Below are positions 1 through 12,600 of a stretch of DNA of 64,000 nt, piece by piece (position 1 is the stretch's first letter; each line of letters begins with the position of its first letter). Made by a program: the position numbers and the translations under genes. Below the pieces are notes generated by a model. That model saw only the letters and a program-made list of their open reading frames with translations. It made no database searches and was not told the DNA's origin. Source of the stretch: Nematostella vectensis (lineage: Eukaryota > Cnidaria > Anthozoa > Actiniaria > Edwardsiidae); assembly GCF_932526225.1 (NCBI RefSeq), contig NC_064043.1:2811501-2875500 (forward strand), written 5' to 3'.

Positions 1-628
1 ATACTATACAAATGGACTACAGAGATGTATGTCTACTTATGGTCCGCACCAGATTCAGGTTTCATTTATTCCCATGTCACACCGTTCACGTGACCATAGG
101 AAGCCTATTGGCTAGTGTGAACCGACCACGTGATCACAGCCAGTCCGTTACAGATGATACTCTATACAAATGGACTACAGAGATGTATGTCTACTTATGG
201 TCCGCACCAGATTCAGGTTTCATTTATTCTCATGTCACACCGTTCACGTGACCATAGGAAGCCTATTGGCTAGTGTAAACCGACCACGTGATCACAGCCA
301 GTCCGTTACAGATGATACTCTATACAAATGGACTACAGAGATGTATGTCTACTTATGGTCCGCACCAGATTCAGGTTTCATTTATTCCCATGTCACATCG
401 TTCACGTGACCATAGGAAGCCTATTGGCTAGTGTGAACCGACCACGTGATCACAGCCAGTCCGTTACAGATGATACTCTATACAAATGGACTACAGAGAT
501 GTATGTCTACTTATGGTCCGCACCAGATTCAGGTTTCATTTATTCCCATGTCACACCGTTCACGTGACCATAGGAAGCCTATTGGCTAGTGTGCACAGAC
601 CACGTGATCACAGCCAGTCCGTTACTGA
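1..628. repeat. 158-bp tandem array (4 copies) in the 3' flank of the MTUS-like gene
   Basis: Four near-identical 158-bp units (equivalent points at 12, 170, 328, 486) begin just after the MTUS-like stop and may continue left of the window. Each unit has two CACGTG E-boxes about 40 bp apart (87-92 and 127-132 in copy 1) flanking an inverted CCAAT (ATTGG), and on the minus strand an AATAAA (copy 4: 539-544). The array may therefore supply the gene's polyadenylation signal several times over. Confidence 0.9.
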
Positions 629-671
629 TGTGTACGTGTGACCACGCGAGTACCACAGGCTACCCGCTTGC

Positions 672-3600
672 CTACTCGTGAATGGGATCAGCATCTGAGA
701 AGCTAGAGGAGAGTCTGTGACTGTTTCGCGAGGCTGGTAAGGGGGACTCGGGCCCATCACATCCGGGACTGCTAGGGCAGTTGTATAGGCGCCATTGCAG
801 CTCCTCGTTTTCCAGCGAAAGTCTTTTTAACTTAGCGGACTCCCTCTCCAGCGTAGTCTTTAGCGTTTCTCGTTCCACGGAGAGTTGTCTACAAAACGGG
901 AAGAGAAAATTACATTTCAGCATACCCGAGGATCCCACGCTATTATATCTGTGGCCGAGTACTACCACAAAGTGCGAGTCTCCGAGTATGTCTTTATTTG
1001 AATGTCATTAAAGTCTTCAGAAAATTTTCTCGAGTCGGTAGGAGCACACTTACCTCTCAAACTTCGACTTGGTCTCAACGACGAACGAGAGCGACTCGTT
1101 TTCCTGTTCCAGTTTCCTGATTCTGTCTGCCTTGGTCCGCAGATGATCCAACTGAAAAAAAATGAGATCAATGTAAACAAAACTACTTCTGGAGGAAACC
1201 CATAAAAAGCTCCCTCCCCTCCTCTTCTGACCCCTCTCCCACCGAGGGGCTCTTTTGCTCTACCTCAATCGGTTCCCTGCCCCCTTTCTTCCCTCCCCCT
1301 TAGAGCTCTGTTGCCATTCCCTCCTCTCCACGAAGACCTCTGTCTATCTTACCTCCATTGGTCCCTTGCCATTTTGTCCCCTGCCAATGAGAGGTCTGCT
1401 GCCCTTCCTTCCAACAGGTCCTCGCCCGCTAACACCTCCCCCGAAAAGCCCTGTTACACCTACCTCCATCTTGGCTTCCATGCGGTCCTTTCTCAGCTGC
1501 TTGATCTCATCGTTCTTCATATCCAGCACAGCCTTCATGCTCGCCAGTTCGTCCGGAAGGCTCTTGTATTTCTCGATAGCGTCCTGTGGCACGAAGGTTA
1601 CAGCAAGTGATCAGAACAAGCCATCGACGCTTTGTTATCCACTCTGGTGTGCAGTATGTACCGCGTATCCATTCTTGTTCTATGAGACGTCTCGTGTAAC
1701 AACAATGATTTCAATCTCTTATGCAAGACTATGTACTTGGATAGCCTCGATAGTTCGTAAAGCAAACTTACGTATTGATAGTCATGTCGTCGACAAACTC
1801 AAAGGTAGCAAAGAGACTTTGATCCGCCTAGCTTTCGCTGGAGGAGGTCTTACCTGAATTCTATTCTCGATGTCTTGTTCAGTCTCCTCTTGCAACCTCT
1901 GCAACTTAATGTTGAGTGAAGTGCACTCACTTGTGACCGAGAACAGTTTGGTCTGCGTATAAGCAAAATCTGGGTCACAATCCTTTACATTACTGTTTCC
2001 GACCGGGGGGTGTGGTCTATAGGGATGAGGGCGTGGTCTACAGGGAGGAGGGTGTGGTCTATAGGACTGAGGGCGTGGTCTACAGGGAGGAGGGTGTGGT
2101 CTACAGGGAGGAGGGCGTAGTCTACAGGGAGGAGGGTGTGGTCTACAGGGAGGAGGGCGTGGTCTACAGGGGGGAGGGCGTGGTCTATAGGGGGGAGGGC
2201 GTGGTCTACAGGGAGGATGGCGTGGTTTACAGGGAGGAGGGTGTGGTCTACAGGGGGGAGGGTGTGGTCTACAGGGAGGAGGGTGTGGTCTATAGGGAGG
2301 AGAGTGTGGTCTACAGGGAGGAGGGCGTGCTCTACAGGGGGAAGGGTGTGGTCTACAGGGGGAGGGGTGTGGTCTACAGGGGGAAGGGTGTGGTCTACAG
2401 GGAGGAGGGGGTGGTCTACAGGGAGGAGGGTGTGGTCTACCGGGAGAAGGGTGTGGTCTACAGGGAAGAGGGGGTGGTCTACAGGGAGGAGGGTGTGGTC
2501 TACAGGGCGAAGGGTGTGGTCTACAGGGAGGAGGGTTTGGTCTATAGGGAAGAGGGGGTGGTCTACAGGGAGGAGGGTATGGCCTACAGGGAGGAGGGTG
2601 TGGTCTACAGGGAGGAGGGCGTGGTCTACAGGGAGCAGGGGGTGGTCTACAGGGAGGAGGATGTGGTCTAGAGGGGGAGGGTGTGGTCTCTTGGGAAGAG
2701 GGTGTGGTCTATACAAACGTATGCCAAGATCTGGGCTGGGTCAAGGGGTAGGGCAAGGCCCCTATATACCTCTAGCGCTGACCGCTGCTCCTCGTAGTCA
2801 GCCTTGATTGTCTCTATTTCGAGTTGATGCTCCTCAAGAATTTCTGAATAAGAATCACACGTTAATGTCCCGTATCCTGTACTGAGGCAGTGCCTTACCT
2901 GTCATCCATTAGCAATAGTTAATATCTAGTCTGTGTTGCAGGCGCGGTTGTTTCACAGACTAAAACACTCACAGCGTCTCTGTAGATACGAGTTGCTTAG
3001 GGGGAGGCAGTGCGCAAAGGGGTGCACCGGCCCTTGGACGCGCCTGAATCTCTACTTTCTTCTTACTTACCCTCGACATGAGCAGAGGCCCATAGACGCG
3101 CCTGAATTTCTACTTTCTTCTTACTTACCCTCGACATGAGCAGAGGCCCTTAGACGCGCCCGAATCTCTACTTTCTTCTCACTTACCCTCGACATGAGCA
3201 GAGGCGCTTAGACGCGCCTTAATCTCTACTTTCTTCCTACTTACCCTCGACATGAGCAGAGGCCCTTAGACGCGCCCGAATCTCTACTTTCTTCTTACTT
3301 ACCCTCGACATGAGCAGAGGCCCTTAGACGCGCCCGAATCTCTACTTTCTTCTTACTTACCCTCGACATGAGCAGAGGCCCTTAGACGGGCCTGAATCTC
3401 TACTTTCTTCTTACTTACCCTCGACATGAGCAGAGGCCCTTAGACGCGCCCGAATCTCTACTTTCTTCTTACTTACCCTCGACATGAGCAGAGGCCCATA
3501 GACGCGCCTGAATCTCTACTTTCTCCCAACTTACCCTCGACATGAGCAGAGGCCCTTAGACGGGCCTGAATCTCTACTTTCTTCTTACTTACCCTCGACA

Positions 3601-6600
3601 TGAGCAGAGGCCCTTAGACGCGCCTGAATCTCTACTTTCTTCCTACTTACCCTCGACATGAGCAGAGGCCCATAGACGCGCCCGAATCTCTACTTTCTTC
3701 TTACTTACCCTCGACATGAGCAGAGGCCCATAGACGCGCCTGAATCTCTACTCTTCTCACTTACCCTCGACATGAGCAGAGGCCCTTAGACGCACCCGAA
3801 TCTCTACTTTCTTCTTACTTACCCTCGACATGAGCAGAGGCCCTTAGACGCGCCTGAATCTCTACTTTCTTCCTACTTACCCTCGACATGAGCAGAGGCC
3901 CTTAGACGCGCCCGAATCTCTACTTTCTTCTTACTTACCCTCGACATGAGCAGAGGCCCTTAGACGCGCCTGAATCTCTACTTTCTTCTTACTTACCCTC
4001 GACATGAGCAGAGGCCCTTAGACGGGCCTGAATCTCTACTTTCTTCTTACTTACCCTCGACATGAGCAGAGGCCCTTAGACGCGCCCGAATCTCTACTTT
4101 CTTCTTACTTACCCTCGACATGAGCAGAGGCCCTTAGACGGGCCTGAATCTCTACTTTCTTCTTACTTACCCTCGACATGAGCAGAGGCCCTTAGACGCG
4201 CCCGAATCTCTACTTTCTTCTTACTTACCCTCGACATGAGCAGAGGCCCTTAGACGCGCCTGAATCTCTACTTTCTCCCTACTTACCCTCGACATGAGCA
4301 GAGGCCCTTAGACGGGCCTGAATCTCTACTTTCTTCTTACTTACCCTCGACATGAGCAGAGGCCCTTAGACGCGCCTGAATCTCTACTTTCTTCCTACTT
4401 ACCCTCGACATGAGCAGAGGCCCATAGACGCGCCCGAATCTCTACTTTCTTCTTACTTACCCTCGACATGAGCAGAGGCCCATAGACGCGCCTGAATCTC
4501 TACTCTTCTCACTTACCCTCGACATGAGCAGAGGCCCTTAGACGCACCCGAATCTCTACTTTCTTCTTACTTACCCTCGACATGAGCAGAGGCCCTTAGA
4601 CGCGCCTGAATCTCTACTTTCTTCCTACTTACCCTCGACATGAGCAGAGGCCCTTAGACGCGCCTGAATCTCTACTTTCTTCTTACTTACCCGCGACATG
4701 AGCAGAGGCCCATAGACGCGCCCGAATCTCTACTTTCTTCTTACTTACCCTCGACATGAGCAGAGGCCCTTAGACGCGCCGAATCTCTACTTTCTTCTTA
4801 CTTACCCTCGACATGAGCAGAGGCCCTTAGACGCGCCTGAATCTCTACTTTCTTCTTACTTACCCTCGACATGAGCAGAGGCCTTAGACGCGCCTGAATC
4901 TCTACTTTCTTCTTACTTACCCTCGACATGAGCAGAGGCCCTTAGACGCGCCTGAATCTCTACTTTCTTCTTACTTACCCTCGACATGAGCAGAATGTTT
5001 GCTCTCCAGCTCGACAATCTCGTCCCGGTACTGCTCGTGCACAGCCTCCACAGCTTTCCCGTGAGCTGCTTGTAACTCGTTCAACTGGTAGTAGAAGATA
5101 GAACATAATCATCACCAACTATTCTATTGTGTGAGACCATAGCCTATAGTAAGTTGGGTTGTTTTGCTGTTAATATTTGTTTGGGTTTGAGCCACTCTTG
5201 AGCGCAGAAGTGGCTGATACTCTCCCGGGCCTCGTGTTAGGCTGTTTTTCATTAAGTGCTCTAGCAATAAGGGTAGAGCCATTCTAAGCGCAAACGTGGC
5301 TGATACTCTTCCGGGCCTCGTGTTAGGCTATTTTTCATTAAGTGCTCTAGCAATAAGGGTAGAGCCATTCTAAGCGCAAACGTGGCTGATACTCTCCCGG
5401 GCCTCGTGTTAGGCTATTTTTCATTAAGTGCTCTAGCAATAAGGGTAGAGCCATTCTAACGCAGACGTGGCTGATACTCTCCCGGGCCTCGTGTTAGGCT
5501 ATTTTTCATTAAGTGCTCTAGCAATAAGGGTAGAGCCATTCTAAGCGCAGACGTGGCTGATACTCTCCCGGGCCTCGTGTTAGGCTATTTTTCATTAAGT
5601 GCTCTAGCAACAAGGGTAGAGCCATTCTAAGCGCAGACGTGGCTGATTGTCTTTTAGTGCTTTAGTACTAAGGAATGAGCCGCTTTTAGAGGAGACGTGG
5701 CTATGCTCACCTGGGCCTCGTGTTGCTTCTGGATCTGCTGGATCTCATCCACGTGCTCTTGAGCGGCTGGAAACAAAGCCACAAAACAACTCAATCCACA
5801 GCTCCCCCATACACTCAATCAGTGACTCTCACCTAGTGCCAGTAGTACTCAATTACTCATGACACAGCTCCCCCATACACTCAATCAGTGACTCTCACCT
5901 AGTGCCAGTAGTACTCAATTACTCATGACACAGCTCCCCCGCACACTCACTAAAAGACTTTAATCTAGTGCCATTACTACACGATTAGCTTTAACACAGC
6001 TCTTTTAAACACTCACTAGTTCCAAGTACTACTTTTCTCTGACACAGCCTCCCATCCCATCACTCACAAAGTGAGTTCCACTTGTTCTTCTCTTACACAG
6101 CCCGCACTCACCTAGCGCGAGCTCCTCCATCTGCTGTTTCTTGAGCGTGTACCTCAGACCGTCTATAGTTCGCTCATGATCCGCTTTGAGCGTTTCTATG
6201 GCAACCTTATGTTCACTCCTCAGGTACATCATTTCTTCTTCCAGTTTGACGCTATTCGCCTCCTCCTCGTCTGTAGTTCGTGGTTGTTAAGTTCGAAGAG
6301 AGTAAACACCCCTTTAGAGTGAGATGAGAAAATGCGGTTCGGGGTGGGGGTGGGGAATTGCTATCCCTCAGCTGAGTAGAAATTTTACAAGGAAAAATGT
6401 CAGCCCCACAACCCCCCTACCCCCAAGAAATACAACAAATGATTCACGAATGGCAAACGCATGATTCACGAATAAAGTACGAATGCCTCACGAACAACTC
6501 ACGAATGGCTTACGAATAGCAGCGACACACTGGCCCTAAAAGGATATACTAACGCATCTACATTCACTAGTCCCAGTTAATACTGTACCGTGCTCACACA

Positions 6601-9600
6601 CAAATGGCGTGTGGGGAGGAGAGGGGAGGGTATCTTACCAAGTCTCTCTCGCGTTTGTCTGATTTCATCTTCGGCTGACTGTAAGTCTAACACCAGCTGA
6701 GAAACATGGCGCGCGCTTGCCCTCAACTGAAAATGACAACAGATAAATAAATAAGACATGCATACACAAACTCCGGATCTGGTGCACAATCACGAGAAAA
6801 TGCACGTCAGATGAGCCTTATTTTATGATGGCTTTAAAAAATACCTTATCTTAAATGCTAGTCCGGTCCGTGAGAGCCTTCTATAAGCTATCATAACAAT
6901 CCATATAAGGGATTGTTTAGGCGAGGCGCTTATTCTTATTTTTCCTCTTAGGCGAGGCGCTTATTGGGAAGGCACTTATTCAAGTATTCTCGGTACCTTT
7001 CTCTCCAGTCCAATAAGTAGAATAGCACTGGATAAATGGGCGTGGTCGGCGTCCCCCAGGCGAGTCTTAAGTTCCTGGCACTGCTGTCCTCTCGCCTGCA
7101 GCATGTGGTCCAGCTTCTCTAGCTTATCATGCATGTCCTGCAAGGCCTGATCATCATCTATCTCCACCTGCACTTCCACACTGCGCCGACGACTCTCCTT
7201 AACACCCGTCAGGATATCGGGGGCCAGGGGAGAGTGCCATGAACGAGTACTCGACTCGAGGTCAGCGTCATAACCCGTTGGGTAGCTGTCCTGTCGGGGG
7301 AATCGCATGCCATTGTCGGATACTGTCGGGTAGACTTCTTGCAACAGCCGATGTGCATCTTGGTCTAAATCCTGGTCGCCGGATAACGTGCTGTCGGTGC
7401 TTGGGTCACGTGATATCTTACGGGGGAGACGGGAGGGGTGGTGGGGTTGTGGACGTGAGGGTGGTGGGTTCACATGACCGGCTGAGCTTGGTGGTTTGGT
7501 CGCGAGTGGTGAAGGTTTCTTGCTGCTCGTTAAAGCGGATTTTGTTTCTGAAGGAGTTTTCTTTTCGGCTAAAAAAGAAGAGGAGTCTCTCATTACATTG
7601 CAAGATAATTCAAACTCAACCCTAGCGGCTTTCTACCACAATCTCAAATAGAGACAAAGTGCATATCGGCTAGAGAATTCGATAAAATTCCGCTCTGCCA
7701 GGGTTAGGCACTCAACTTAATTTTGCCAATATTGAGATCAAGCGAATAAGGATAATATGCAGACTTAAATAAGTCAAAGATTTTGACAACATGCAGAAAA
7801 GATTTCGTTTAAAGAATACCCACCACAGAAAGAGAAGAATAAAAAGCAATTGGAGCAGGAGAAAAGACTGAAGTTTTTCTTCAGACGGAGTCTCACAACG
7901 GTTGGAACTGGCATTTTGTAGATCAATGATACTTCATGGCGAGAACTGCAGCATTAAATAATCGCAATACAAGTGTACCAAAAACGTGCACCAAAAAAAC
8001 GTTTCGTGGTTGCTGCATCAGCAATTAAAGTTTTAAGCAGGATAAAAAAAACGTGAAGATTCTAAACAAAAGACCTTCAAAGGATGACTATACGTTGCTT
8101 GCATCATTATTTAATGGTGTTTTCTGGCGTCAAAAGACGAGCTTCATTAAATAAATCTCAACTGAGATATTCACCTTCGCGACGAATGGACTGCATCGCA
8201 AGACCCAAAAGGAAACATTCTAGAAGAAATACCGACGTTTCGTTGCTCTCCATTTTTTACATAATAAACTTTCCATTCGAAATCACCCTTCTTGGCCAGT
8301 AACATTTGAATTCAGAAATATACAATAATAAGAAATTAATTATTAATTTGTTAATTCACACGCAAGGCTGTGGCTTAGATTTTGGAGATTATCGAAAACA
8401 AAGTCGGACAGATCATCAGCGAAGATATCTTAAATAAAAACCCTACTCAGTTTTCTTCCACGGAACAAATGTGAATAAGTAAGTTACTTGATTGGATTAC
8501 TCGTAATGTCAATCTCTTAATCTTTTCGCCTTAGAATCTTACATTGCGGTTTTTTTTTCTTTCCTGCGCAGAGCAGAATATGCGTTGTAAACGCGAATGC
8601 CACTATTTTCATTTTCTGCTGCGTCTTCCAAAAGTTCGATTTTATTGCGATTTTCAGTATTCTTCGAACTCTCTTCAATAATTTCCAACTGCTAAATTCG
8701 CATTCATTCATAATCCTTGAATGTTTTCAATGGTCAGAACAGGCGCTGACCAACCAAGAGGAGAGGCACCAAATGTGATTCCGTTAGTTTGAATGACGGA
8801 AGCCAGGGGGCGCTTCAGCGGTTGGAATCTATTGATGGGAATTCGCAGGATAATGAGAACCGCAGTAATGCACCGACAATGACCATGGCTTCGCTGCCGA
8901 AGCGGAAACTGAGAACCACTTGACTGCATAGAACTGACAGGTGGTTTCATTGGCTACAGGGCCAAGTCCCAGGCGTTCCTACCCGGGTTCTTGTGGTGGA
9001 TAAGAATTGTGACGTCAAAGTAAAGCATCTAGTCCCAGACCCCAAGCTGCCTTACGGCTCATCTCAAACGACAAGAAACCCGATTAAGAATACCTGAGAT
9101 TCAGGCCCGTAGCCAGGATCTTGAGCGGGGTGGTTCGTTTTTCCATTTGAGCGGACCAAATTTCCGGTATACCCTCCCCTCGCCTTATTTACATTAGGCA
9201 ATCAATACTCAAATAAATTCAATCTTGTTTTTATAATGTTATTAATAGGGTGCTTTTTAATATATAGCGATAATAAAATAAAGATAATTATTATAAAAAG
9301 ATTTTTATAGTCATTTAAAGACATATTGATGTGCACATATTGATGTGCACATATACCCAGCGAAAGGTTATATATTTTTTTGTTTACTCTGAGCGGACCT
9401 ACAAGCCGGGTCGGGGAGTTCGTCCGAAACCCACCCCCCCCCCCCCCCTCCCCCCGGCTACGGGCCTGAGATTAGGTCGTTGGCTATAGGTATATAGACC
9501 CTTGGTTTTGGATTTTGGTAATAACGATAATTCTGGCTATTTAGAAATAGCTGCTATGCTTACCTTTGAATGGAGTTCTCGCCGGCTTCCCTTGTGTTGT

Positions 9601-12600
9601 TGCGGTGCTGATGAGCCTTTTGGCTTGGACAGAGGTTAGTGTCTGGTTAGACACAACTGGCGCACTAACTTTCCTTCTAGCTGAGGCACCACGCAAACTT
9701 GATGTTGATGAAGAACTTAATTCTTTCTTCTGCTTCTCTGTGCTTGCAGTTGACCCCACTTTTTTAGCAGATTGGGTTGCTGTGGCTTGATTCACCCGAT
9801 CTGGACTAGGAGCAGGTCTAGATCTGTCTGTCCGAGAGGATGTTCCTGTGGTAGGCTTGGTAGCTGGTTGGGACACTCTTCTTATCATGGGAAGTCTGGA
9901 GTTAGGGCTGGCTGAGAGCCTGTGAGATACATCTGAAGATTTTCTCTGTTTTGCCGGGTCTGGTTCTGATAGAGTGCTACTAGGGCGATGACTCATGGAG
10001 GGTCTGTTAGAGAAATCAAGCTTGAATTGCTGCAGAGAAGATACGGTATGTCGCTTTACAACCCTGGGAGGGGCCTCCTTAAGTGAAGAAACAGAAACTT
10101 GCTTAGAGCCAACACCCCTCTCAGACGCCCTGGAGCTTGACCCTTTTGAGTTCCCATTGTCTTTGGTTGATTTTTGTGACACAGACTTTTTGGAGTTAAT
10201 GCTTCTTTTTGTCAGAGTATTGTTCTTGGTTTTTGTCCTGGAGCTGCGACTGTCGACAGTGCTTGTGGATGATGCCACGGATGCTAATGAGCTAGACAGC
10301 GAATGACTCTCCTGTCTGCCAGTATTATTTCTTTTAGCCATCTCACAAGAAGGCTTTTTAGATCCCTCACTGACGGATTCCTCCCTCTCTGCATCTGTAC
10401 ATGTTAATTCCTCTGACATTTCCACAATGCTTTCACCATCTTGAGTTTCTTCTGGTATATTATCAGAAATCACAAATAGTTCAATAAAGACAGGGCTCAT
10501 TTCCTTGTTTGCCTCGGGAGTTGGCGTCAAACAAGGCCAGCTGCTACTCCTCTCTAGATTCGAACTGGAAACAGAATCCATTTCATTCAGCATCAGAGAG
10601 CAATCGTTCAATTTAGGCATGGATGAAGAATGGCCATGTTTTGTAAGGTTCACCGCCATAGGGGAAGACCTCTCTTGATTAGGAGTATCAGAAGTTGATG
10701 CTGACTTTCCATGTGTCTTTTTCTCGTCATGAAGCCCTTGTCTCCCTAGGTCAATGCAGGCTTCGATGGCTCCTGATACATGCTGCGTTGGCACCAGGGC
10801 AGGGCAACTGCAGTATTTCCCCTGGCTGAATGCATCAATAGTAGTCTGTTTTTCTAGAGAGGCATGTGCAACAGATGGCTGCTGTACAGGGTTTTTTGCT
10901 CTCAAGTCTTCTACAGAGTGAGATCTTATAAGCATGGTATTTCCCTTAGTATTAATGTGCTGCAACGAAACAGGACACTCGTGTGATCTTTCCTGGGACT
11001 CATATCCAGGCGATAAAGGATCTATGTTCATAAGATCATCTGCTCCGTTTGCATTAGAACTGCAACACATATCTTGTTCACACTCTTCTGTTGAAGATGT
11101 TTTTGGTGAATTCTGTTCAATTCGTGGTAGAGAAATATCTGGGCAACTACCCCGCTTTGATTCATTTGAAATAACCTGCTCTTCGCATTTCAAAGCAATA
11201 AGGTTTAGTCCATCTGACACAAGGCTTGATTTGTTGGATGAAATCTTTGGCAGAGACACAGACCGAGACAGATCCACAAGATCCAAAGGTAAACATTCTA
11301 TTCCATAACTTGATGGCTCCAGATTTAGCCCATATTTCATACCAGATGAGAAAGACCTTGGCCTAGCCGTACCATTGTAATGTGGTGGCCATTTTCTCAA
11401 TGTCACAGGTTCAACTCCAATACTTTGAATCCCAACACTCTCCATATTATTATTATTATGATGATTGGCAATTCTTTTGTTGCCCTTTTGCTGTAGATTT
11501 AACAGTCCAGCTTCAGAGATTGTCAACTTTACTGCAACTTCCTCCAAGGCCCTGACCTTATGAGCATGAACAAATATACCATGGTCTTGTTTGCAGTCAA
11601 AGTACCTCACCCCTTTAACTGATCCATCATTTTTCCCACATGCATCATCAAGTACAATTCCACACCATTCACCAGGGCTAAAGTGGGTTGTGCCAGTAAA
11701 CTGAAGCACTCCAGTTCTCAGTCTCTTATTTAGGACACACACCACCCTGTCCCCTAAGCTAGGCAATCTTTTCTGATCTGTATAGAAGAGCCTTGGACTA
11801 GCCTGTGGTTGGGAAGGAATGCTTCCTGCATCAACCTGTAATTAATCAGAACATGTTTTTATCTAAAAATAATAATAAACAAATAGTATAAATATAATAT
11901 TATATATTCATAAAATGGGATAATCCCAGATGAGCAGTTTAAAGGCTATTGTTTTAAATACACATAGAGTATTGATTAATCTTATTCGCTAACCACAGTT
12001 ATTTACAGCACACCGTCACAACAGCTCTAGAATGACATTATCATTAATTGGAATTTTTGAATACTGAGGCAGATAATACTTGACAAAGCAAAAACCTAAA
12101 ACCAGTAGTTTTAAATTGATCGCGACAGTTTTAGTTGTTAAGGTATAAGTGCGGTCGATATAGTGTTAATAAATCATGCAAATAATAGAACACTTAAACA
12201 CAAAATCACAAAAGGAGTCTAATGCACGCAAAAGAGGTGCTAGAATTGATGCTTTTAAAATGCGATAAAAGTTATCATCGGACAAGAAAATATCACACTT
12301 TCTTAGCATATAATAAGCAAACTACAGTTATAAGTTCGGAATTATTGAATTCGGTGTCGACAAAAGTGCAAAAACTTAGCCGTGTGTTGACATGGAATTC
12401 GCGCGAATCACACGGCGAAGGCTGGAGTCGATATTATCGCTAAAATTCATCTTGAGGCTGATATTCGAGAATGGCAATTGAAAGAATGAATAGTCGTAAA
12501 AGAAACCCCAAAATTTTATCGAAACAGCCATACGCGGTTGAGGTAGCTTATAGCTTATCTTACTGTGCAAGAGAATAGCTTAGTACTTCAACAAAACAAT

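Noticed and set aside
1985-2807. Three overlapping ORFs of 219-243 aa on both strands
   Set aside because: They are translations of the 21-bp minisatellite, whose length is a multiple of 3; they have periodic peptides and no splice context.
3031-4993. Possible CRISPR-like array
   Set aside because: Units are head-to-tail with no unique spacers, and the context is an animal intron.
9566-11308. Plus-strand ORFs opposite the CAP-Gly exon
   Set aside because: Shadows of a 2.3-kb coding exon; no domains.
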